Shown here: positions 24,901 to 32,974 of the stretch, in pieces
Position numbering within the stretch: the first letter of the stretch is position 1
Layout of the letters: each line of letters begins with the position of its first letter
Assembly (NCBI GenBank): GCA_937967505.1
Contig: CALCJM010000106.1
Location: forward strand, 1-33,311
Direction of reading: 5' to 3'
DNA length: 33,311 nt
Source: an uncultured Pirellulaceae bacterium
Lineage (GTDB): Bacteria; Planctomycetota; Planctomycetia; Pirellulales; Pirellulaceae
The notes under the pieces: generated by a model
The model's input: the letters and a program-made list of their open reading frames with translations, nothing else
Database searches by the model: none
Told to the model about the DNA's origin: nothing
Made by a program: the position numbers and the translations under genes

Positions 24901-25312
24901 GTTGGCGAAATACGATCTGTTTGACCTCCGGGTCTTCGGCGCGCGGGGGAAGAAAAGCCTGAATTTGCTGGATCTGGGAACGAACCTCATTCAGCACTTT
25001 CTGCACGTCTTTCACGTTGCTGTTCAGTTCCAGGACCACAAACCCGAAACCTTCTTTGGCGACGGACGTCATTTTTTTGACGCCCTCCACATTAAAGACG
25101 GCCGACTCAATCTTCTGACAGATCCCGTCCTCCACCTCTTCGGGGGTTGACCCCGGGAACGGAACCGAAACCAACACCACTTCCAAGGCAAAGGCCGGAA
25201 ACACCTCGCGCCGCATGATCACCATGCTGATGGTACCAACGATCAACGACGCAATCAGAATCGTGTTCATCGCGGGCGAATTCTTGATGGCCCACTTAAC
25301 GATAGAACGCAT
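21941..25312 (-). CDS. RND efflux transporter (AcrB/HAE1-like permease)
   Basis: This 1123-residue inner-membrane pump begins with TM1 (NTILIASLIVGTISMVI). Porter segments include VPFPGSTPEEVEDGICQKIE. The TM4 motif MALGIVVDDAIVVGENIY carries the paired aspartates of the proton relay. A second half repeats the plan (GVVVNDSIVLVDFINARV, RFRPILLTSMTTIAGLFPML). The length is slightly above the roughly 1040 residues of AcrB; an extra stretch near 185-205 (PPTNPVRHFFAPLFQPKG) accounts for part of this. The start lies 3 nt after the adaptor gene's stop, so the two are co-translated. With the adaptor and the TetR gene it forms an efflux operon; the outer-membrane channel is not in the window. Confidence 0.96.
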   Translation of the reverse strand: MRSIVKWAIKNSPAMNTILIASLIVGTISMVIMRREVFPAFALEVVLVSVPFPGSTPEEVEDGICQKIESAVFNVEGVKKMTSVAKEGFGFVVLELNSNVKDVQKVLNEVRSQIQQIQAFLPPRAEDPEVKQIVFRQPAISVGVIGPELSDAAPRDGPEALERERQLRQLAEDVRQDILNLRARPPTNPVRHFFAPLFQPKGLAITSAEIAGSRPYEIAIEVSEDKLREFDISLRQFSQAVRQQNINVPGGKMETANQELLLRGDNKREIGAGIAQLPVITRPSGDVVTVGEMAEVIDGFEETTAVNLINGREGLVIEISKTNEEDLFTVVEAVKGYVAERKVPHGYELKVWGDVSVDVKDRIDLLSRNGIQGLILVFIVLAIFLELRLAFWVAMGIPISILGAGFVLLAFDQTLNMLSMFAFLMALGIVVDDAIVVGENIYIKRQAGMPYLQAAIEGTVEVLPSVAASVTTTIIAFMPLFYVVGVMGKFISIMPLAVIAMLVISLLESTFVLPAHLAHDDNLFTKIIGLVFYIFKPVVVVLAWVNQRASAGLAWVIDRLYSPLLYYCLNNKPVVVCSMLGGIAMMIGLGAAGFLQIGFFPKLDGRKISATLAFPNGTAGDFAQDAAADLRDAFLELDREIQKTATPNFPDGHPSVVDNLYEKVGESGDPLRGPTGVTNGSHVATVSVLLTQPGDRDITVRQMIARWRDKVKKISGTEALKFDAQSMGPGGSAIEFKILSDDKSVEYIEQAIEESKAYLATQVGVIDIEDDARMGKWELNLRLTEEGQASGLDEAAVAETIRAAYFGDEVMRLQRGRHEVKLMVRYPRDARVSMDGLNDLRIRDSQGVERPLVEVAEITFKQKVAEINRLNQRRSVTVVADVDKTKANAAKIIAEMRASFVPELLERYKSSYGANLSFNWEGEQQQTQESITSILTGFGVALLCMYVLLTLEFRSYIQPLIIMAIIPFAWAGAFLGHAIFGMEVTLFSLFGMIALTGVVVNDSIVLVDFINARVRGGTPLFEALMSAGKRRFRPILLTSMTTIAGLFPMLLETSLQAQVLIPMAISLIFGLLFGTLLILVLVPVFYDIYALALWFVGTELIPDDPEGHAAAPNINRGPDAATV

Positions 25313-25315
25313 GAG

Positions 25316-26824
25316 TTATCTCGCTTGTGAGTCTTGGTTCGTGGCAGTCGCCGGCAACGTGGCTGAGGATTGTTTACCCTGCCCGGAGGCGGCAACCGAG
25401 TCTCCGGAAACAATCACTTCCGCGTTTTCGGTGGGTTGTGAAAGCGGTGACACAACAACCTGTTCACCTGGGTTGATGCTGCCGTCGATGGCGCGACAAA
25501 TAATCAACCCTTTCCTTTTTCCTTCCACCATTTTTTCAGTGCGATCGACCACTTCCAGACGCGCTTTTTGCAGTTTGCTATCGACCACTTTCCAGACATA
25601 ATTTCCCGGTTGCAGTGCCAGTTCGTCCAGGAACAACAATTCCTGCCCCGGGTTACTGTTGGAGGTTTGCACTTCGATGCGACATTTGACGTACATATTG
25701 CGCACCAACGCGCGTGGGCCAGCATCAGTATCGACGATTGGGGTGGGGACAATAATCCGACAGGGGATCGTCTTGGTCATCTCATCACGTCCGATCCCGT
25801 CAAATCGCTCCAACGTGCCGCTCCATTGCACGTCCCTGTCTTCCGATTCGTAAATCACAACGTCTGTCTTGGGTAATTGGTATGCAAGTCTGCGGGGGTC
25901 GAGTGCTTGTTTTGCGTCTGTGTCGATCGATTCGCCCTGCGGTGATCTGTCGATCAACCGACTGGCCGAATTTTTCCGGACCCAATTTAATTCGGACGTG
26001 GTCAGATTGCAGCGCACCTCTGCGATGCTGGTGTCCTCGAACAGAGCAATTTGGTCCCCGATCCGTACGTAGTCGTTCTCCTGCACGGATTCTTTGACGA
26101 TGACTCCATCAACGGGGGCCACGATGGTGACGCGTCCCAGTTCCAACCGGGACCGTTTCAATTTGTTTTCAGACATCTGCATGGCCGAATTAAGACGCGT
26201 GGAAGATGCCTTGAGCAATTCCAGTGCGTTTCGCCGCCCGGTCAAATTGGTGCGGGCGTTGTTGAGCGCCTGTTGCGCTTGATCGACCTCGCTGCGGGAC
26301 AGTGCACTGGCGAGTCGTTTGGTGCGTTGGAAGTCACGTTGCTGGATCTGAAAATTTTGCTCAGCCAGTTCGACGTTTCGTTTCTCACCTTCGATCTGTT
26401 TGGCGTTTTCCTGAATTCGTTTTTTCGCTTGCTCCAGATCTGCCTCGAGCACATTCAAATCCGCCTGGTAGTCTTGGGAGTCGATTTCGGCCAGCTTTGT
26501 TCCGGCCAGCACAAAACTCCCGGCTTGAAATTCAGGGTATTTCGTAATCACCTTGCCGCCGACCTCGGACGAAATTCTGATTTCCCGGTGGGGAGTGACA
26601 GTGCCGGGAACGACCAGATCAAGCGTACCAAACCAAGTGCTGACCGGTGCGACATCGACTTGGGTAATCAGCGCATCAGAATCCTGAGTGGCGGGTTTTT
26701 CTGCCAGTCGGGCCAACAGCATGGCGGCGACCACGGAGACAACGATGATCACGGCGGAAACCGAATACTTGATGACCTCGATTTGAGCGTTTGTCGGCTT
26801 CCGGGTGGCGTACTTCTCGGTCAT
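25316..26824 (-). CDS. RND efflux periplasmic adaptor (membrane-fusion protein)
   Basis: This 502-residue protein has an N-terminal anchor (VIIVVSVVAAMLLARLA). A first lipoyl half follows (about 75-115: EVGGKVITKYPEFQAGSFVLAGTKLAEID), then a long coiled-coil hairpin (about 125-215, including EQAKKRIQENAKQIEGEKRN). The second lipoyl half (VTIVAPVDGVIVKESVQENDYVRIGDQIA) and beta-barrel/membrane-proximal domains end the protein. It is longer than AcrA (about 400), with an insert in the barrel part. The gene precedes the RND pump gene by 3 nt and follows the TetR-type regulator by 115 bp. It should link the pump to an outer-membrane channel. Confidence 0.93.
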   Translation of the reverse strand: MTEKYATRKPTNAQIEVIKYSVSAVIIVVSVVAAMLLARLAEKPATQDSDALITQVDVAPVSTWFGTLDLVVPGTVTPHREIRISSEVGGKVITKYPEFQAGSFVLAGTKLAEIDSQDYQADLNVLEADLEQAKKRIQENAKQIEGEKRNVELAEQNFQIQQRDFQRTKRLASALSRSEVDQAQQALNNARTNLTGRRNALELLKASSTRLNSAMQMSENKLKRSRLELGRVTIVAPVDGVIVKESVQENDYVRIGDQIALFEDTSIAEVRCNLTTSELNWVRKNSASRLIDRSPQGESIDTDAKQALDPRRLAYQLPKTDVVIYESEDRDVQWSGTLERFDGIGRDEMTKTIPCRIIVPTPIVDTDAGPRALVRNMYVKCRIEVQTSNSNPGQELLFLDELALQPGNYVWKVVDSKLQKARLEVVDRTEKMVEGKRKGLIICRAIDGSINPGEQVVVSPLSQPTENAEVIVSGDSVAASGQGKQSSATLPATATNQDSQAR

Positions 26825-26939
26825 AAATAACTGGCAACGCTTGAAACTTTTTTAACAGGTCACGGCAGGCCGGCGGATGTCGCAGCATCTTCAACCTCAA
26901 TCCGCCAGCCGGTTACCATCATACCGACCGGACCCTCGA

Positions 26940-27659
26940 TCAAACAGCAGCAGAGTTGAGTTGTGTGACATTTTCCCTCTGAAGCCGGCGGCCTGTACCT
27001 TCAATACCGGTCAGCGAAAATTCATAAATCTGGCCTGCCAGCGTATTTACCGAAAAATCGGCTTGGTAGGACGCTTCACCGATCACCATTCGGTTGAGCG
27101 CATCGGCAAATCGATAGTAAACACACTGGGCCACGATACTCAGGCCGGTTTGCCGAACAATTGCTTCCGACGCCTGTGGCGGTAACAGTTGAGCAACGGT
27201 GGTGAAGATTGCATCAAGAAACGGCTCTATATATCCATCGATCAATGGCCTAGCCGCCGGCGAGGGGTCGAGAATTTCGGCCATTAATATTTTCACCGGC
27301 CATGGTTCACCGTGATTGGCCACCAGCCGGTTGAGCAATAATAGAATCATCGCCCGCAACCGGTGCTCGGGCATTTCAAAGCTGGAAAAATCCGGCGTTG
27401 GAAACTGCCGGGCTCCAATCTCGCGCGCCAGCAGCAACGTTTCCACATACAGGTTTTTCTTGTCGCCAAAATAGTAGTTGATGCTGGCAATATTCACGCC
27501 AGCCATATCGCAGATTTCCCGTACCGTGGCACGGCGAAACCCCTTCTCCGCAAAAATTGCTCCCGCAGCATGCAGGATGCGGTCGCGCGCACAGTCTTCT
27601 TTGTCCATCGTATGACACGGGTGTCGTGAGGCGTTGTTCTTTGAGTCCATTGTATTCAA
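26940..27659 (-). CDS. TetR/AcrR-family regulator (CecR-like C-terminus)
   Basis: This 239-residue regulator has an N-terminal TetR DNA-binding domain: RDRILHAAGAIFAEKGFRRATVREICDMAGVNIASINYYFGDKKNLYVETL (about residues 26-76), a textbook TetR HTH with the YYFGDKKNL ending. The ligand-binding part (MAEILDPSPAARPLIDGYIEPFL, then IVAQCVYYRFADALN) resembles the CecR/DUF1956 type. Three starts (27659, 27650, 27608) are possible; I list the longest. It lies first in the minus-strand cluster with the adaptor and the pump, so it probably represses them and itself. No clear palindromic operator is seen upstream. Confidence 0.93.
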   Translation of the reverse strand: MNTMDSKNNASRHPCHTMDKEDCARDRILHAAGAIFAEKGFRRATVREICDMAGVNIASINYYFGDKKNLYVETLLLAREIGARQFPTPDFSSFEMPEHRLRAMILLLLNRLVANHGEPWPVKILMAEILDPSPAARPLIDGYIEPFLDAIFTTVAQLLPPQASEAIVRQTGLSIVAQCVYYRFADALNRMVIGEASYQADFSVNTLAGQIYEFSLTGIEGTGRRLQRENVTQLNSAAV

Positions 27660-27987
27660 AGCCTACGTAAAAATATCGGGAAAGAATAACTCGGGGTGCA
27701 GCGTACGCCGGGGCAGCAGTTTCCAAATCTACCACCAACAGAAATCAGACTAACCGCACCTCGCACAACCTCTTTTTTAGTTCATTGCACCGGCCGATGC
27801 ACGTCAACAGTGCTTAAAATGTGGGTTGCAGCTAAATTTCTTTTCTGAGAATTATCCGGAAATCACACCGAACGCGACAAGATCTGCTTGACGGGCCGCC
27901 ACGCCGCAACTTTGTTTCCCGAAAACCAATGGCACTTTAGAAATGCCACCTGCGGTGAATGCGGCACTTTCCCAATGCGACAGAGTA
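27660..27987. other. intergenic region upstream of the TetR gene
   Basis: This gap should hold the promoter/operator of the efflux operon. TACGTA (near 27665) is a short palindrome but nothing longer is visible. No gene is recognised. Confidence 0.4.
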
Positions 27988-28116
27988 TCAGCCGCAAGGA
28001 AATTCGAACTCGAATCGCGCGTCTTCGGTTTGCCCAACGCACGTGATGCTACCGCCCAAGGCATCGGCCATGCGCTGGCACAAGGCCAGCCATGAGCCAC
28101 AAAATTTCTGGAAGAA
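27988..28116 (-). pseudogene. remnant of a histidine-kinase ATPase domain
   Basis: The last 42 codons of a minus-strand frame read FFQKFCGSWLALCQRMADAL, then GGSITCVGQTEDARFEFEFP and a stop. This corresponds to the end of a HATPase_c domain, where kinases have GxGLGLALxxRLAEALGG, an ITV-like strand, and a closing F-F-ELP. The G-box is degraded (GSWLAL), and upstream codons in this frame have no kinase features. It is therefore a fragment of a lost sensor kinase. Confidence 0.6.
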
Positions 28117-28487
28117 CCGGTGATTGGCGGCAACCGATGATACGCGGTTTCGTGCTTCCATTCTGTAACGAGTTGGTAACACCGGGGAGGCCGACAGGGA
28201 GACTGGAACGCCGCTCGGAGAAAGGAGTAGGAATGTAAGGAATAGAAGGTTTGTGTTGTCAACGAAGGAACGCGACCGCAGGCAAGCCGGGATTCCTGCC
28301 GCAACCAGGTTTCGCGGATCGGTCGGTCCAATTATCCTTTCTGGTTGAACAACACGGCGGGTGTGATTTCGTTTCAACGCAAATTCGTCGGACGTAGATG
28401 CCCAATCCGATGTTGCTGCGCCGGTTTTTTAAGCATTTACACAGGCTTCTTGTCTCTGCAATCATTCACCCACCGAAAACTTTCAAC

Positions 28488-29363
28488 ATGAGTATTCGTA
28501 AAGCAGTCATCACCGCTGCCGCCCCTGACCAAAAATCACTGCCGCTTCAGAGCCTTGTTGACCGGAACGGGCGCGATACAACTGCCCTACAGTTGATTAT
28601 CGAGGAGGCTGTTTCTGCCGGTGCCGAAGAGATCTGTATCGTGATCTGCCCGGGCACCGAAGAGAACTTCGTCAAGGCGTCTGGAGAATTGGCCGGCCGA
28701 TTGACCTTCATCGAACAGGATTCGCCGCGCGGGTATGGTGACGCCATCCTGCGGGCGCGTGATTTTGTCGGCGACGAATCATTTCTGCACCTGGTCAGCG
28801 ATCATGTCTATATCAGCGAAAGTGAAAAAAGCTGCGCCCGACAGATCGTCGAACTGGCGAAACGGGAGAATTGTGCCGTGTCGGCCGTACAAGCCCAACG
28901 GGAGAACATGCTGCCCTACTTCGGCACCGTCAAGGGGCTGCGCGAGGCGAACTCGACTGACCTTTATCGCATCAGCAAGATCATCGAAAAACCCACACCC
29001 ACCCTGGCGGAACAGGAGCTGGTCGTCGCCGGGTTGAGAGCCAGCCATTATCTTTGCCTGTCCGGTATGCACGTGCTGACTCCGTTGGTGATGGAACTGC
29101 TAGAGGAACATGTCGCCCGGGCACCAGCAGGAACAAACATCCAGCTCTCGCCGGCCCTGAGTGAGCTGGCGAACCGTCAGCAGTACCTGGCGCTCGAGAT
29201 TGCCGGCGTGCGATACAACGTGGGCGTGAAGTACGGACTGTTGAAAAGCCAACTGGCACTCGCGCTATCGGGAAAAGATCGCGACAATATTCTCTCTCAA
29301 TTGTTGGAGCTGGTCGCGCTGCATCCGATCTCCGGAACCACCAGCCCGGAGGGGGACAAGTAA
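28488..29363 (+). CDS. GalU-like nucleotidyltransferase lacking the GxGTR loop
   Basis: This 291-residue protein follows the GalU/sugar-nucleotidyltransferase fold. KAVITAAAPDQKSLPLQSLV takes the place of the usual nucleotide-binding start. RGYGDAILRA (81-90), LVSDHVYI (102-109, D105), MLPYFGTV, IIEKP (165-169), LSGMHVLTP and YNVGVKYG (244-250) all match GalU landmarks. The GxGTR-x-P-K signature after the first strand is absent and the loop is shorter, so catalysis may be altered. I use the ATG at 28488 because the fold begins right after it; the frame opens 90 nt earlier. The stop overlaps the next ATG (TAATG), implying coupled translation with the 1119-residue protein. The product may be UDP- or TDP-sugar, or the protein may regulate its partner. 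Confidence 0.75.
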   Translation: MSIRKAVITAAAPDQKSLPLQSLVDRNGRDTTALQLIIEEAVSAGAEEICIVICPGTEENFVKASGELAGRLTFIEQDSPRGYGDAILRARDFVGDESFLHLVSDHVYISESEKSCARQIVELAKRENCAVSAVQAQRENMLPYFGTVKGLREANSTDLYRISKIIEKPTPTLAEQELVVAGLRASHYLCLSGMHVLTPLVMELLEEHVARAPAGTNIQLSPALSELANRQQYLALEIAGVRYNVGVKYGLLKSQLALALSGKDRDNILSQLLELVALHPISGTTSPEGDK

Positions 29364-32300
29364 TGACCGTTGCACCCATCAATTCGCAGACCGACGTGAC
29401 ATCCAACGCGCTGGTTGGCATCATTCTTTCCGAAGACGACGCGGTTCGCAATCAGGCACTTGATACGGTTTGTGAGACCTGCTCATTGGAACAGCTACAG
29501 ACTCACGTTGAGGCGTTAGAGAGTTTCTGGCGGAGCACCGAAAACCTGTATCAGCGCGTCCGCGCGTTGTTTTTTCTTTCGGCCATTCATCGCTATCATT
29601 TGCCCCGGTATTTTTCGGCCAACGACAAAGGTCTGATTCCGTTTGGGCCCTACCAACATCTGTTGGAACGTCGATTTGTCGAAGCCATCAACGGGTTTCT
29701 GGCGGTTGAGCAGAAGCAAGGGGCCAGCGCAGGCATGTCCAGCGCCCTGTCGAAGGCCTATCACGAACTCGCCTTCCAAACGTTGGCCGACCAGGTCCGC
29801 AAGAGCGTACGCACGGTCAAGGGAAACCAATGGATGTTCCGCACCGGACATCCGGCCGACCAACCGCTGCGTTTTCGCAGCGCTCTGCTGACACGCACCG
29901 GCGATACGCCGCTGTTTCCTGTCCTCAAAGAAACCACCGCGGTTCGAATGGATTTTACGCACAGCGCGTGGAGCGATATTTTCTTTCTGGGAATGGATTT
30001 TCCTGCCGGCGCGAAAGTGATCAACGCCTCGGTAAATTTGGGAGTGCTGGATCGGGACGCGTCGCCTCGGCCTCCCATTGAGTGCTATCTGCGGGTCATC
30101 GACCAGCCGATCCTGCGGCTGGCAAGTATCGATCTGAAAGCGTCCGCTGAAATCGATACAATCGCGGAAGTCTTTGATTTTGGTCGCGATTATCTGGGGT
30201 TGATCAAAGCGGCCGTGATCGCCGCCGGGATCGTGCCGCCCGGCATGGAAGGCTGTGGTCAGACCATCGAATCGTTACTGGAGCGACTGATCGGGCCCGG
30301 CTTGGGATTGGAGATTGTTTCCAAGGTCAACGACATTCCCAAAGGTTCACGACTGGCAGTATCGACCAATTTGCTGGGCAGTTTAATTTCGATTTGCATG
30401 CGCGCCACGGGGCAGGTTTCCGCGTTGGACGGAGCGCTGAACGAAGTCGATCGGCGGGTGATCGCAGCCCGCGCGATTCTGGGCGAGTGGATCGGCGGAT
30501 CCGGCGGTGGCTGGCAGGACTCGGGAGGCGTCTGGCCAGGCATTAAGCTGATTCAGGGGGCGCGGGCGGAAGCAGGGGACCCTGAATTTGGGATCAGCCG
30601 TGGACGGATCCTGCCAAAGCACACAATATTTACCAATGAACAGATCACGCCCCAAACGCGACAGAAGCTACAGGATTCGCTGGTGCTGGTCCACGGCGGT
30701 ATGGCCCAAAATGTAGGGCCGATTCTCGAAATGGTGACCGAGAAATTCCTGCTGCGCGCCCCGGTGGAATGGGAAGCACGCCAGGAAGCAATCGCGATCT
30801 TGGATGAAATTGTGGCTGCCTTGGAATCTGGCGATATCAAAGCCGTCGGTGCGGCAACCCATCGTAATTTCTTTGGCCCACTGCAGAAGATTATCCCCTG
30901 GTGCACCAACCTGTTTACCAACGAACTGGTTTCGCGCTGCCAGGAAAAATACCGGGACAAATTCTGGGGATTCTGGATGTTGGGCGGGATGGCCGGCGGA
31001 GGCATGGGGTTTATTTTTGCGCCGGAAGTCAAACCCGAAGCGCAGAAGTGGTTGCAGCAGGTGATGGTAGAAACCAAACAGCAAATGCAATCGCGGCTCC
31101 CGTTTGCCATGGACCCGGTAGTCTATGAATTTGAAATCAACGACCGAGGGACATGGGGAACATTTGATCCCGCACATCCCAACCGCATGCCGGACGAATA
31201 CTACGCGATGATGGTGCCCGGCTGGTTGAAGTTGCCGTCCCATGAACTGCCCCACACAGCGCGATACGAAATGGAGCAGCTGGGCAGCGCTTATCGTGAT
31301 TGCAACAATGCAGCCGAGGCAAAATCGTTTCAAAAACTGGTTGAGGGGATTCTGCCGGGACGTAAATCAACCCGAACCAAGACGGAATCGCTGGACGAAC
31401 TGTTGAAACGCCTTGGCTTTGACCACGAGCAGCATGAATCGATTCAGGCGGACCTGAAATCCGGGCGATTTGGACTGCCTCAAAATCGCTTGCCCGCCAA
31501 TACGTCGATTAAAGATGCTCAAGAAGAAGACTTTGTTGATACGCGTGACGCAATCGATACACAGTTCTCCGAAATTGGCGCTCGGGCCATTGCCGCCGGT
31601 GAGGTCGCGGTGGTCACCTTGGCCGCTGGCGTGGGCAGTCGTTGGACCGAAGGAGCCGGCGTCGTCAAAGGACTGCACCCGTTCACCCAGTTTGATGCCA
31701 AACACCGTAGTTTTCTGGAGGTGCATCTGGCAAAAAGCCGCAAGGCCTCACAGGGGCGACCGATCACGCACGTGTTCACGACAGGCTATATGACTCATCA
31801 ACCGATCGAGGAACATCTGAACCTGCACCAGAATTACGGCTATGGGGGGAGCGTCATTCTTTCTCCGGGACGGTATGTCGGATTGCGAACGGTCCCGATG
31901 GTGCGCGACCTTCGTTTCTTCTGGGAAGAGACAACCCAACAAGTTCTTGACGAACAACAGCAGAAGATGCGGGAGAGCGTACGCGGATCACTAATTCGAT
32001 GGGCACAGACCTGCGGAGAGGGCAGTGACTACCGGGACAATATGCCAATGCAGTGCTTGCACCCGGTGGGGCACTGGTACGAGATTCCCAATATGCTTCG
32101 CAACGGCACGCTCAACAGGATGCTGACGGATCAACCGGAACTGAAGTATCTGTTGTTGCACAACGTCGATACGCTCGGTGCCAGCGTGAAACCGGACTTG
32201 CTGGGGTTGCACATCGCCAGCGGTAAATGCCTGTCGTTTGAGGTGATTGCTCGTCGACTGGAGGATCGGGGCGGTGGACTGGCCCGAGTCAACGGACAGC

Positions 32301-32722
32301 CACGACTGGTTGAAGGTCTAGCGATGCCCTTTGAAGAGGATGAATTCAACCTGTCCTACTACAACTCGATGACCACGTGGATTGACATCGATCAGATGCT
32401 GGGTGTATTTGGACTCCAACGTGAGGAACTGGGCGACGTGGACAAAGTTGATGAAGGCGTGCGGAACCTTGGTTTGCGGATGCCGACCTACATCACCATC
32501 AAAGATGTAAAAAAGCGTTGGGGCAACGGGCAAGAGGACGTTTTCCCGGTTTCGCAGTTTGAGAAATTGTGGAGTGACATGAGCGCATTGTCGGAAGTCA
32601 CGACGAACTTTTTTGTGGTGCCACTCATGCGCGGCCAACAGCTCAAGGAGCAGGCCCAGTTGGACGGTTGGTTGCGAGATGGATCGTCCGCCTTTGTGGA
32701 AGGGCTTTGTCAGTGGGATTAG
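29363..32722 (+). CDS. GHMP-type sugar kinase fused to a UGP1-type pyrophosphorylase
   Basis: This 1119-residue protein has two catalytic parts. At about 150-600 lies a fucokinase-like GHMP kinase: VNDIPKGSRLAVSTNLLGS (322-340) stands where kinases have GSGLGTSS; GGSGGGWQDSGGVWPGIK (about 378-395) is the fucokinase signature; LGGMAGGGMGFIF (540-552) is the C-terminal glycine motif. At about 745-1119 lies a UDPGP-type pyrophosphorylase: LAAGVGSRW (753-761, GxGSR) with K769, LHNVDTLGA, then FEVIARR. Together they could turn a free sugar into a sugar-1-phosphate and then a nucleotide sugar. The domain order is the reverse of Bacteroides Fkp. The P-loop is degenerate, so kinase activity is doubtful. 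Residues 1-145 are helical and unassigned. The gene is coupled to the GalU-like gene. Confidence 0.8.
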   Translation: MTVAPINSQTDVTSNALVGIILSEDDAVRNQALDTVCETCSLEQLQTHVEALESFWRSTENLYQRVRALFFLSAIHRYHLPRYFSANDKGLIPFGPYQHLLERRFVEAINGFLAVEQKQGASAGMSSALSKAYHELAFQTLADQVRKSVRTVKGNQWMFRTGHPADQPLRFRSALLTRTGDTPLFPVLKETTAVRMDFTHSAWSDIFFLGMDFPAGAKVINASVNLGVLDRDASPRPPIECYLRVIDQPILRLASIDLKASAEIDTIAEVFDFGRDYLGLIKAAVIAAGIVPPGMEGCGQTIESLLERLIGPGLGLEIVSKVNDIPKGSRLAVSTNLLGSLISICMRATGQVSALDGALNEVDRRVIAARAILGEWIGGSGGGWQDSGGVWPGIKLIQGARAEAGDPEFGISRGRILPKHTIFTNEQITPQTRQKLQDSLVLVHGGMAQNVGPILEMVTEKFLLRAPVEWEARQEAIAILDEIVAALESGDIKAVGAATHRNFFGPLQKIIPWCTNLFTNELVSRCQEKYRDKFWGFWMLGGMAGGGMGFIFAPEVKPEAQKWLQQVMVETKQQMQSRLPFAMDPVVYEFEINDRGTWGTFDPAHPNRMPDEYYAMMVPGWLKLPSHELPHTARYEMEQLGSAYRDCNNAAEAKSFQKLVEGILPGRKSTRTKTESLDELLKRLGFDHEQHESIQADLKSGRFGLPQNRLPANTSIKDAQEEDFVDTRDAIDTQFSEIGARAIAAGEVAVVTLAAGVGSRWTEGAGVVKGLHPFTQFDAKHRSFLEVHLAKSRKASQGRPITHVFTTGYMTHQPIEEHLNLHQNYGYGGSVILSPGRYVGLRTVPMVRDLRFFWEETTQQVLDEQQQKMRESVRGSLIRWAQTCGEGSDYRDNMPMQCLHPVGHWYEIPNMLRNGTLNRMLTDQPELKYLLLHNVDTLGASVKPDLLGLHIASGKCLSFEVIARRLEDRGGGLARVNGQPRLVEGLAMPFEEDEFNLSYYNSMTTWIDIDQMLGVFGLQREELGDVDKVDEGVRNLGLRMPTYITIKDVKKRWGNGQEDVFPVSQFEKLWSDMSALSEVTTNFFVVPLMRGQQLKEQAQLDGWLRDGSSAFVEGLCQWD

Positions 32723-32974
32723 TCATATCAAAATTGGCAATGAAGCATTGTCACCGGTCAAGGAGGCGCATGCCAGCCTGTTTCGTCGGCAGAGCGCAGT
32801 TTCGCGGAATCGCCGACTCTTTCCAGGTCATTTTCAAGGCCCCTGTCATGGTCCTTGTTGCGATCGACTGGTAAGAGGGCGGATCGTCAGGATGCAGATG
32901 GGTGCGGATAAAAGTGCGAAATTCGATGTGGAAGGCATGACCTCACAATCATCTCCGATCAGTTTCTCGTCAGC

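Noticed and set aside
28141..28377. Upstream part of the frame carrying the kinase fragment, as a complete small protein
   Set aside because: Only the last 42 codons resemble a protein family; the rest looks random and there is no start signal.
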